Assembly (NCBI GenBank): GCA_937903005.1
Contig: CALFNR010000187.1
Coordinates: 1-17,188 of the forward strand
Length of the DNA stretch: 17,188 nt
Direction: 5' to 3'
DNA from: Clostridium_AI sp002297865
GTDB taxonomy: Bacteria; Bacillota; Clostridia; Lachnospirales; Lachnospiraceae
The stretch's first letter is position 1; each line of letters starts with the position of its first letter. The translations under genes were made by a program, and so were the position numbers. The notes under the pieces are model-generated. The model was not told the origin of the DNA. It was given only the letters and a program-made list of their open reading frames with translations, and made no database searches. Shown piece after piece: positions 6,084-13,585 of this stretch.

Positions 6084-8936
6084 TTATTGCAGAGAATCAA
6101 TCTCTAATAATAATAACGATGTTATATTTGTGTTATCTGTACGTAATAAATAATATATCAATCCTGTAATTCCTGTCATAAAGTCAGTACTAATAACATC
6201 TAATGGTATTTCTGAAACATAATAATTATTCTTAATTTTTTCCATAACCACCTTATGCTGTTCTTCTAAATACTTCACTGCTCTCAAATCATTAGGATAT
6301 CTTTTTAAATAGCTTGACAAAATATCCAAGTTACCCAATATTCCATGGCACAAATTATATTTCATATTCTCACCATCAAACTTCTGCGTAATAATTCTAT
6401 TAATACATCTATCAATATCTGCCTGAATTATATTTTTATTCTCCTGAGTAACCTGGTCAAGCACAATCATTCTGGCTGCCAATATTCCTGTAGCACCATA
6501 GCACCAGTGTGCATATGGCTCTTCTTCTAAGTTTCTCTTATCCAGCCAATTAGAATACTCCTCGCTAAAATATTTATTTTCTTCTTGTATGCACTCTATA
6601 CCCAATAGATAGTAAGTGTCCCCAAAATACTTTTTCGAAAAGATCAATGCGGAAGATATACCTGCCAATCCATGCGCAAACCCTGTAAGTGCATTCTTAA
6701 TATCTAATCGTTTTACTAATAAATCTAAATATTTTTTCATAACATCAAGAATTTTCTCTTCTTGTATTGATTCAAACAATTTTCCCAGCAGAATAATAAG
6801 TCCTGCATAACCACTCATTATATCCAAAGCGTCATCTGACTTTTCTTTCCGCGTCATCAAATAGTCAATTATTGTATTGCAATTATTGTAATATTCTTGT
6901 TCACGAAAACATACATACGCATTATAGTTTAGCCAAAGCAGGCTTCCTATACCTGAAAAAACTCCAACATCTATCTTTTCCAATTGGGAAAGCTTATCAT
7001 TATAAGTTCTAATCATACCTAGTGCTATATTACAATAACGGGGTTCTCCATACTTACAGTATAACTGCAGAAGGGTATTGGCAACACCACCACCATAATA
7101 CATTCCAAAATGAAGTATGTCTAAAGAAAATCCACCATGTTCATTTTCACCAACAGTCACCATATTATTAAATTTATTTTCGCTATTAGCCAATGTATAA
7201 GAATTTAAAATATTGTTTGCTAATTTTATAATAATGTCGTCATTATCCTTAAACATTACCTTCTCATCAAATATGCTTGTAGCATTTTTAATCCTATCTT
7301 TTTGCTGCACAGTTTCCATTGAAGATACTTTAATAAAATAAATTTGCTTTCTTAAATCCTGTTTAGACAGTTTTTTTAAATTGTCAATAATGATGTCCTT
7401 CAAGCTCGTAAAATAGAAATTCTCTATTTTCTTTCCATTGCATGTATATAAATCAACCGAATCATATTTCGTATAGAAAAAAGGAATATCCATATTTAAA
7501 AGCTGTTCTTCCTCCAATATTCCCAATTTCTTTCTTATACTTCCATCCTCACACTTACTATATAACTTTGAAAAGACACTATGTCGAGCATCCTCTTTCT
7601 CAATGTAATATGGATGTGTTGATGCTTGTAAAAACTTGTAATATAATTGCGTATATCTTACAACTTGCCGGTAAACTCCACTCTTCCAGAATTCTCCTTC
7701 AAATAATTTCATCAGTTTATCCCGATGGTTTATGAAAGACTTGTAACTATCTGAAAAGCCTTCGACAATACAATTCACATAATCTGTAATCTCAATTGTT
7801 TCTCCGTTTATTCTTACTATATTCCCAGTAGACATTCCATCCTTAACATTTATAACTCTTTCTTCAAATCTAATATTTGGGGTACATCGATCTACTACAA
7901 CCAATGTACGGTACATCATTTCTTTATATCCACCAGTCAAACCACTGAAGTCAATGCTGTTATCCTTATGTACAAATAAGAAATTACTTGGTAATAAAGC
8001 TGAATTGTAAATGGAATGACGAAGCATTTTTCCAATGCCATCCTCCATTTTATAAGGTGCCCTTCTTAATAGCGTATTATTAAAAAATAAGGTTTCCAAA
8101 TCAATAACAAACAAATCTTCACCTTGTGCTATTATATTCTCAAAATGGAGATCCGTCGTGTTGAATAAGTAAGAAACAGCTACAATCATTCCAAATCGAT
8201 ACATATATCTTTCTATTTCATCGGTACTTTTGCATTCAGTTGTCTGAATAAACTCCTGCCACCCGTACTCGCCCCTATTTATTATTTTAACTTTTCTTAA
8301 TGGATATTTTATTTCTACAAATCCATTTAATATATCTAGAAATTTATTAAATAAGCCATCATTCTCTAGGGTATGTGGCTTATAAATAATCTTTTTTCCT
8401 GAACCAATTTCAATTATAAAGACACTTCTGCCTCCATTATGTGTGTCACCTTCACCTATACTGATGTTACTGATTTCATTTGTTTCTAATTCAAATGGCT
8501 CTTTTATGCATTTGAAATCTTTATCAATTCTGCAAATAAACTCTTCAATAGAGCTTAACCTATTATTCAATTTTATCTGTACAATCTTATTTAAAGTCTT
8601 ATCCTCATTAAAATCACTGTTATATTTAGTCAATAAATAATTTTCACAAAAATTATCATATTTTTCCCTATCACTGAAGCCTATTAGTTTATCTTTTTCT
8701 AAATATATATTGCCAATCATTGTCCTTTGGCAAATTTCAATTAAATCACTTTTTATCACCTTTCCAATTGATTTAAGGCATTTTTTATAATTATATCGAA
8801 CATTTGAACTTTTATCTAAAACAGAAGCAACACTTAATAAAAATTTTCTTATATGCAATTTGAAAACGCAGTCAAAAACCCCATACTCTTCCTTTATCAC
8901 TTCTTCAACTACTTTATCAATCATTTCTGTTCTCAT
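6084..8936 (-). CDS. lanM: LanM2: class II lanthipeptide synthetase
   Basis: A 950-residue two-domain enzyme that phosphorylates and eliminates Ser/Thr in the precursor and then cyclises with cysteine thiols. Counting from the ATG at 8936, the dehydratase domain shows GDTHNGGRS near 164, IIYKPH near 183, TDLHFENI near 261 and DLETLF near 279. The LanC-like cyclase domain occupies about 600-950, with GFAHG, WCYG (zinc ligand Cys812) and LCHG (ligands Cys863/His864), so the zinc site is intact. A GTG 12 bases upstream is in frame, but GGGGTG and GAGAGG sit at better spacing for the ATG at 8936. It is clearly distinct from LanM1 in sequence and about 65 residues shorter, consistent with one enzyme per precursor as in haloduracin and lichenicidin. 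Which peptide it modifies is not determinable here. Confidence 0.95.
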   Translation of the reverse strand: MRTEMIDKVVEEVIKEEYGVFDCVFKLHIRKFLLSVASVLDKSSNVRYNYKKCLKSIGKVIKSDLIEICQRTMIGNIYLEKDKLIGFSDREKYDNFCENYLLTKYNSDFNEDKTLNKIVQIKLNNRLSSIEEFICRIDKDFKCIKEPFELETNEISNISIGEGDTHNGGRSVFIIEIGSGKKIIYKPHTLENDGLFNKFLDILNGFVEIKYPLRKVKIINRGEYGWQEFIQTTECKSTDEIERYMYRFGMIVAVSYLFNTTDLHFENIIAQGEDLFVIDLETLFFNNTLLRRAPYKMEDGIGKMLRHSIYNSALLPSNFLFVHKDNSIDFSGLTGGYKEMMYRTLVVVDRCTPNIRFEERVINVKDGMSTGNIVRINGETIEITDYVNCIVEGFSDSYKSFINHRDKLMKLFEGEFWKSGVYRQVVRYTQLYYKFLQASTHPYYIEKEDARHSVFSKLYSKCEDGSIRKKLGILEEEQLLNMDIPFFYTKYDSVDLYTCNGKKIENFYFTSLKDIIIDNLKKLSKQDLRKQIYFIKVSSMETVQQKDRIKNATSIFDEKVMFKDNDDIIIKLANNILNSYTLANSENKFNNMVTVGENEHGGFSLDILHFGMYYGGGVANTLLQLYCKYGEPRYCNIALGMIRTYNDKLSQLEKIDVGVFSGIGSLLWLNYNAYVCFREQEYYNNCNTIIDYLMTRKEKSDDALDIMSGYAGLIILLGKLFESIQEEKILDVMKKYLDLLVKRLDIKNALTGFAHGLAGISSALIFSKKYFGDTYYLLGIECIQEENKYFSEEYSNWLDKRNLEEEPYAHWCYGATGILAARMIVLDQVTQENKNIIQADIDRCINRIITQKFDGENMKYNLCHGILGNLDILSSYLKRYPNDLRAVKYLEEQHKVVMEKIKNNYYVSEIPLDVISTDFMTGITGLIYYLLRTDNTNITSLLLLEIDSLQ

Positions 8937-8978
8937 CTTGCCTCTCACCCCAAATTCTCCATACTTAAAAACTCTACT

Positions 8979-9045
8979 ATCACAATAGAAGGATCATTCT
9001 GCTACTTATGTATTCTTTTAATATTCACAGAATGATCCCTGTGAT
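8979..9045 (-). promoter_or_regulatory. Hairpin between the beta precursor gene and lanM2 (possible attenuator or mRNA stabiliser)
   Basis: An 11-base perfect stem (GGATCATTCTG at 8991-9001 with CAGAATGATCC at 9028-9038) has a 26-base loop. A second 6-base helix below it (ATCACA 8979-8984 with TGTGAT 9040-9045) is separated by an asymmetric internal loop. In the minus-strand RNA only a short UUUUU follows, about 7 bases after the outer stem, so full termination is doubtful. Partial termination or 3'-end protection after a structural gene is common in lantibiotic operons and would give more precursor than enzyme. That role is inferred. The 8937-9090 gap holds no further gene. Confidence 0.6.
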
Positions 9046-9325
9046 GTTCGTCTGCAATCTTTTTAATGTTCTGCTTCTACAAAAATACTATTAGCACTTG
9101 CTAGAGCATGCTGTTGTTGGTAAGCATGCAGAAATTACTGCTGATGAAACTGCTCCTGTAACAAATGAAACAACTACAGTAGGTGTAACTCCACCATTTT
9201 CATCAATTTGTTCTGATTCTAAACTTAATTCTTCTAAATCCATTAAACCTGTTACATTTTCAAATTTTTTCATAATTTAGTCCTCCCATATTTTCTTTAT
9301 AATTAAATCTTTTTTGACGAACATC
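9043..9325. repeat. 10-base inverted repeat flanking the beta precursor gene
   Basis: GATGTTCGTC at 9043-9052 is the exact reverse complement of GACGAACATC at 9316-9325. The arms sit just outside the beta gene, one immediately after the LanM1 stop and the other overlapping the base of the downstream hairpin. Ten bases at this distance can occur by chance, so only the position makes it notable, together with the longer repeat around the alpha gene. Confidence 0.4.
9091..9273 (-). CDS. lanA: Beta-type class II lanthipeptide precursor (GG leader)
   Basis: A 60-residue precursor. The leader (1-28) is acidic with an LEELSLE patch and ends in ENGG, a classic C39/LanT cleavage site. The predicted core (29-60) opens VTPT, has a hydrophobic Val/Ala/Ser/Thr-rich stretch, and ends CLPTTACSSKC. 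That tail resembles the CPTTKCTSxC ending of haloduracin beta and lichenicidin beta. Cysteines are 50, 56 and 60, with 11 Ser/Thr in the core. By analogy the last two rings would be Thr53-Cys56 and Ser57-Cys60. Compared with known beta tails, one residue (Leu51) is added after the first cysteine and Lys is replaced by Ala55. GGGAGG lies eight bases before the ATG. It lies between the two LanM genes, unlike most systems where alpha and beta genes are adjacent. Confidence 0.9.
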   Translation of the reverse strand: MKKFENVTGLMDLEELSLESEQIDENGGVTPTVVVSFVTGAVSSAVISACLPTTACSSKC

Positions 9326-9327
9326 CA

Positions 9328-12300
9328 CTACTCAATAAATAATACTGCCGAAACACTTTCCTGTTTTAGATAACGCGTAATTGCATATCCAAATCCAGTT
9401 AAACCAATCATCATGCCAAATATCTCCCTACCACGGAAACATTGTCCTTTCCAACGCTTCAATATAACGTTATAAAACTCCCATACAATTCCTTTTTCAT
9501 ACAACTGAATACATTCTAAATCACCACATAATTTACCATATATATATAGTATCTCCAAGTTACCCAAATCGCCATGACATAAAGTCGCATTATTACCAAG
9601 TCCTTTATCAATTACCACATTCCTTGCTGCCTTCATATATTTCTCTATTCCACTTACTTGAGGACAATATTCTTTTATCAAGGAATAACCTAATAAGATT
9701 CCAGAAGCACCATGACACCAGCCAAGTGCAATTTCTTTCTTTTTGGAATCTCTATACCAATTACTTTCTTCCTTTAAAAACATAGTGTCCATCCATTCCA
9801 GACTTGACTTTATATCTTCTATTACAGTTTCATCTCTATATATCTTATAATACCGAGCTAATGCTGTAAGAATTCCCATAGTTCCATGACCAAAACCAGT
9901 ATAATTCTTTTCTTCATCTTCTATATTCTGAATCCAAGTTACTAGGCCATCAACCATTCTTTTTTCACATTTCAAATGCTCCACACATTTTCCAATGCAT
10001 TCTTCAACCAAGACTTCATCTATAAGTTCTAAGCTTCTCTCTTTTATAGACAATAGAACCATTAAATAACCTGCTGTTCCAGAAATGATGTCATAACTCG
10101 TATCCTTAGCAATCATATCTTTCATTAACATAAGACATTTATCTATGGCACTTGCATATAAAGCCTTTCTTGTTTTCTCTAATATTTTAGATAAAATATA
10201 TACTCTTCCAGATAATCCTGTAAAAGTTCCAATATTGTAGTCATCATCCTTATTCATCTCATCAATTTCAAGCACCATGCTTTTTACTATTTGTTCTGCG
10301 AAATCCAAGTACCTAAAATCTGGTATTACCTCATACATTCCCATATAATACAATGCCATTCCTGCTTGTCCCATATAGAGTGTATTATCTAATTTATTTA
10401 CCTGGCTAAACTGATTAGATCTTTCATCAAATCCACGTTCTATCCATGTTCGGCATCCTTCTCCAAATTCTACGCTCTTTTTACTTAAGTATTCTGTTAC
10501 CTCTTTCAACCACTCCACCATATCTTCTCTATGATTTGGCAACAGTTCCTCTTGCAACACTCTGTAACTTAATTCACTCATGTCAGCGGCATATCTTTCA
10601 TTAATTACTGTCAAATTTTCTTTGATTATGTATTTTTGCAAATCGAGTAATTCTTTACTTAATAACTTAATTTTTGATTCAAATCTCTTCTTAGCACTAC
10701 TCAAAAAGACAGATTCAATTTTATTGTTTTGCCAATGTAAGTCACAATCATCATATCTTGTCCAAAATATTGGAATATCTCCCTGTTCAATCTGTCTACA
10801 TTCTGCCACTGCCACCTCTTCGTCCACTTCAGACTCAATAAAATTTCTCAAAATTATTACTCTTCTTGTAATACTATCTGAGAGTACATCAGGATGATAA
10901 CTCATCTGAAGAATAGAATCATAAAGCATTGTATTTTTAATCAATACTCTAACTTTTATATCATTGAAACACTTGTTTACAAAACCTGAAATTTTTTCTT
11001 TATGTGTTAAAGTCCAGTTGCCCACACACATAAAACCTCTTATAATATTCTGACATATTAAAGATTCGTCTAATGCGTTATCCTGATTTGTAGGATTATT
11101 CTTTTCTTCACTGAGAATCTCATACTCGTATACAGCTTTTACTTCAGATGTGTTAACGTTAATAATTTTTATTGTCTTAAATGGAGCTTTTTCTCCTTTG
11201 CTGTTATTAATTGCTCCATAACTTACTGAATTATTTTTTCCTCTTATAATAAAAGGCAGTATACCAATTCTTTGTATCGTTGAAATCTTCATATACAAAT
11301 CATTATCATTTTCATTATTTTTGGTTTTGCTCGCACAATTATATGGCGAGAATAAAGTTTCACCATCCACCAAAACTGGATCTTCACCACAAGCGATCAG
11401 ATTTTCCCTGTGCATATCTGACGCATCAATCAAATATAAAATTGCCAATAACTCCCCAACTTTATAATAATAGCGTTCTAATTCTTCACTGGTATCACAA
11501 TAAAAGTGTGATACAAATTCTACTATTCCATAATCATTCCCCATATATTGCTTTGTGGTTTTTAATTTCAAGTAATCTTTATCATCAATACTTTTATTCA
11601 ATAAACAAACCAACTTTTGAAATCCACCATCTGCTTCTAGGTTTCTTGGTTTATATATAACACGTTCCTCCGTGTCAAGTACAATTTGACAAACACTTTT
11701 TCCACCATTATGGTAATCACCTTGACCACAATATATTTGCTTTATGTAAGAAAACTCTCTTTCTAAACCAAGTTCTTCTCTTATTTCTTTTCTATTTAAA
11801 CAAATACTTTTTATAATTTTCTTTACAAAGCTACAATACTGCTTTGTTGTCCTTTCTAATACATTAAACATTTCCGGATAACTGCTACATAAATAACTTA
11901 GAAATTCTTCACTTTGTAAAATGTTATATTCAAAATAATAGTATTGTTCTGTACTATCTATTTCTGGCAGCTTCTTCAGTTGTTTTTGTATGCCCAATTC
12001 TTTTATTAGAACAAGAATTGACTGATTTACCAATCTTTGATACAAATTATTATATAGACTATTTCGGAAACCATCACAAAATAACATAATTTCCTTTGTG
12101 TCTTCATAAATATCTCTTTCTGCGTAAGAAATATAGGTAACATAAAAGCCAAAAAACATATATTTCTTTTTTATATATTGCTCTATTTTATCACTACTCC
12201 AGTTATATTTCCTATTTTTAAGAAAAAATGAATAACCAGAACTATTTTCACTTGTATTCATTTTACTAATTGCTTCTTCTATGGATTCATTATACACCTT

Positions 12301-12372
12301 CTGATACAAGTTCAAATAATCTACATCTGAAGGCTGAAACAGTTTATCCCAAAACAACTTCCTTTCTTTCAT
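9328..12372 (-). CDS. lanM: LanM1: class II lanthipeptide synthetase
   Basis: A 1014-residue bifunctional synthetase, numbered from the ATG at 12372. The dehydratase domain shows GDYHNGGKS near 218, VIYKPR near 238, DMHRENL near 319 and DGETLF near 336. The C-terminal LanC-like domain (about 660-1014) has repeats GQAGMAL, GLSGRV, GTAGYL, GFGHG, then WCHG (zinc ligand Cys886) and LCHGDLGN (ligands Cys932/His933), so both activities appear intact. An in-frame GTG 21 bases upstream exists, but the G-rich GGGGTGGGGGG there is better read as the ribosome binding site for the ATG. It begins 31 bases after the preceding small membrane gene, and the beta precursor follows 54 bases after its stop, making it a candidate beta-modifying enzyme. 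That pairing is inference. Confidence 0.95.
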   Translation of the reverse strand: MKERKLFWDKLFQPSDVDYLNLYQKVYNESIEEAISKMNTSENSSGYSFFLKNRKYNWSSDKIEQYIKKKYMFFGFYVTYISYAERDIYEDTKEIMLFCDGFRNSLYNNLYQRLVNQSILVLIKELGIQKQLKKLPEIDSTEQYYYFEYNILQSEEFLSYLCSSYPEMFNVLERTTKQYCSFVKKIIKSICLNRKEIREELGLEREFSYIKQIYCGQGDYHNGGKSVCQIVLDTEERVIYKPRNLEADGGFQKLVCLLNKSIDDKDYLKLKTTKQYMGNDYGIVEFVSHFYCDTSEELERYYYKVGELLAILYLIDASDMHRENLIACGEDPVLVDGETLFSPYNCASKTKNNENDNDLYMKISTIQRIGILPFIIRGKNNSVSYGAINNSKGEKAPFKTIKIINVNTSEVKAVYEYEILSEEKNNPTNQDNALDESLICQNIIRGFMCVGNWTLTHKEKISGFVNKCFNDIKVRVLIKNTMLYDSILQMSYHPDVLSDSITRRVIILRNFIESEVDEEVAVAECRQIEQGDIPIFWTRYDDCDLHWQNNKIESVFLSSAKKRFESKIKLLSKELLDLQKYIIKENLTVINERYAADMSELSYRVLQEELLPNHREDMVEWLKEVTEYLSKKSVEFGEGCRTWIERGFDERSNQFSQVNKLDNTLYMGQAGMALYYMGMYEVIPDFRYLDFAEQIVKSMVLEIDEMNKDDDYNIGTFTGLSGRVYILSKILEKTRKALYASAIDKCLMLMKDMIAKDTSYDIISGTAGYLMVLLSIKERSLELIDEVLVEECIGKCVEHLKCEKRMVDGLVTWIQNIEDEEKNYTGFGHGTMGILTALARYYKIYRDETVIEDIKSSLEWMDTMFLKEESNWYRDSKKKEIALGWCHGASGILLGYSLIKEYCPQVSGIEKYMKAARNVVIDKGLGNNATLCHGDLGNLEILYIYGKLCGDLECIQLYEKGIVWEFYNVILKRWKGQCFRGREIFGMMIGLTGFGYAITRYLKQESVSAVLFIE

Positions 12373-12403
12373 TAGTGATACCCCCCACCCCACATTTTAA
12401 GAT

Positions 12404-12868
12404 TTAACACATGAATCTAATTACACTCAACATAAGTAACATTACAAATGAAAAAAGCACACTAAATATGTAATTAACAAAAAATCCTCGTTCTCTTTTA
12501 TGATATACTAAAATGAACAAAATCATCTCAATATTATATGCAACCCCTAAAATCAAACCTACCCAAAGACTTTTATATGTAAACAAATATGCACCTAGTA
12601 ATACCAAAAGACTGACTAACTCTATAATAAAATCTCTGTTTCCAAATCGTGTATTGCAGTTAGTACATACACCCTTACTTTTCAAGTAGGAAAAAATAGG
12701 AATTTGTTCATTTAGAGAAATTACTTTTTTACACTTCGGGCAAATACTATCCTTATACCATACATTAATCTCTGTTCCAACTAGGAGTCTAGATATAATG
12801 GTAGTTGAACCTGCAACCATCGCTCCAATAATTACAAGCGAGCATAAATAATATACAAAAATAAACAT
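12404..12868 (-). CDS. Small membrane protein with a prepilin-peptidase N-terminal (tetracysteine) domain
   Basis: A 154-residue protein with four hydrophobic segments (about 1-27, 80-100, 104-122, 132-152). Between the first two lies a cytosolic loop with CPKC (Cys43/46) and CTNC (Cys68/71) separated by SLNEQIPIFSYLKSKG. This pattern is characteristic of the zinc-binding N-terminal part of type IV prepilin peptidases. The A24 peptidase catalytic aspartates (GxGD-type motif) are absent and the protein is well short of the usual 220-280 residues, so it is probably not an active peptidase. ATG 12868 is chosen over an upstream GTG because AAGGTG is eight bases before it. It is the first gene after the operon promoter and sits 31 bases before lanM1. 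Its function is unknown; membrane scaffolding or immunity are guesses. Confidence 0.75.
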   Translation of the reverse strand: MFIFVYYLCSLVIIGAMVAGSTTIISRLLVGTEINVWYKDSICPKCKKVISLNEQIPIFSYLKSKGVCTNCNTRFGNRDFIIELVSLLVLLGAYLFTYKSLWVGLILGVAYNIEMILFILVYHKRERGFFVNYIFSVLFSFVMLLMLSVIRFMC

Positions 12869-12929
12869 AAGTAACACACCTTTCACATAAATTTGTATGT
12901 AATTTTTATCAATCTTCTGCTTATTCCAT

Positions 12930-12963
12930 CATGTGTATATTATATATGTATTTCGACCACATG
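12930..12963. repeat. CATGTG-N22-CACATG inverted repeat over the promoter
   Basis: CATGTG (12930-12935) and CACATG (12958-12963) are exact reverse complements. They straddle the -10 and overlap the -35 of the operon promoter. It could be an operator, but six-base arms in AT-rich DNA are weak evidence. Confidence 0.25.
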
Positions 12964-12967
12964 TCAA
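12939..12967 (-). promoter_or_regulatory. Consensus sigma-A promoter of the lantibiotic operon
   Basis: Reading the minus strand, TTGACA (12967-12962) and TATAAT (12944-12939) are separated by exactly 17 bases, a full match to the vegetative promoter consensus. Transcription would start near 12932, leaving a leader of about 60 bases before the first ATG at 12868. No comparable promoter was seen inside the cluster, so this one may drive all nine genes. The rest of the 12869-13078 gap is AT-rich; it also has the direct repeat TTAGTAA-N4-TTAGTAA at 13024-13041, two copies one helical turn apart, and nothing else I can support. Confidence 0.85.
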
Positions 12968-13078
12968 TTTAATACTAATTTTTATATATATTCTAGCACA
13001 AAATTTTAAAGTTTATATGGATGTTAGTAATTCCTTAGTAATAAAATTTCCCGACACTTCTTTATGATTTTGAACAAT

Positions 13079-13525
13079 TTACAAACTAACCCCTCTCTCT
13101 AAATTCTTTCCCACAAATTCCATCCTCCTAATCGAATACACATTCGTCTTCGTATTCACTGGATCCGCATATTCCTCCCGAAACGTCATTCCCATCTTTT
13201 CGGCAGTTTTTCTAGACGGAATGTTCGTATACTTCTGATATATCCTATCTCAGGACACATTTTTCCATGAATGTTCTGCATCGTAAGTCCACAGTCTCCA
13301 ATAAATTTATTGGTTTCTTTTAGAATTATCGCCCACAACCCAAAACCATACTGACTATAATTGTCTAGATTCCATTGAATCCAGCTCTTTGTTTTCTCTA
13401 AATCAAATGGCTCTTTATAATGTTGCATCGTTTCTGAGTCTGAGAGAATCTGGTGCCAGCTTTGCAAATCAACCATTGTAAACAGTCTCAATCCAAACCG
13501 GCTTGTTTCTATATATGTAATTCAT
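13079..13525 (-). pseudogene. GNAT-family N-acetyltransferase remnant (two lesions)
   Basis: A ribosomal-protein-acetyltransferase-like GNAT gene in three frames. The original start is probably the ATG at 13525 (AGAAGGA nine bases upstream, reading M-N-Y-I). One frameshift in the TA run near 13510-13516 moves it into the frame that reads ETSRFGLRLFTMVDLQSW. Good GNAT sequence continues to CPEIGY near 13240. There an out-of-frame deletion joins it to YTNIPSRKTAEKMGM, which runs in another frame to the natural end ERGVSL and the stop at 13079. About 30 residues are missing, namely the acetyl-CoA pyrophosphate-binding segment (R/Q-x-x-G-x-G/A), so it cannot be active. The longest open piece (13186-13491, TTG start) is just the middle part. 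The lesions sit at the edge of the lantibiotic region. Confidence 0.85.
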
Positions 13526-13556
13526 AGTCTCGTTTCCTTCTATCATTGCCCCATCC

Positions 13557-13585
13557 ATTATAGCATACTTGAGACTATTTCCAAA
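13557..13585 (-). promoter_or_regulatory. Extended -10 promoter of the GNAT pseudogene
   Basis: On the minus strand TGCTATAAT (TATAAT at 13562-13557) gives a perfect extended -10. A poor -35 (TTTGGA, 13585-13580) lies 17 bases upstream, inside the permease 3' end. It would start transcription about 25 bases before the pseudogene ATG. An 8-base inverted repeat, ATAGTCTC 13524-13531 with GAGACTAT 13571-13578, brackets it. Confidence 0.5.

Noticed and set aside
9098..9280. Plus-strand 60-residue open frame over the beta gene
   Set aside because: It is the antisense of the beta precursor, has no ribosome binding site, and the minus-strand frame has a clear leader, GG site and core.
11280..11660. 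Plus-strand 126-residue open frame within lanM1
   Set aside because: It is complementary to conserved LanM dehydratase sequence, shows no domain, and has no ribosome binding site.
12373..12393. Upstream GTG start for LanM1
   Set aside because: The 21 bases contain the G-rich ribosome binding site for the ATG at 12372; the added residues resemble nothing in LanM N-termini.
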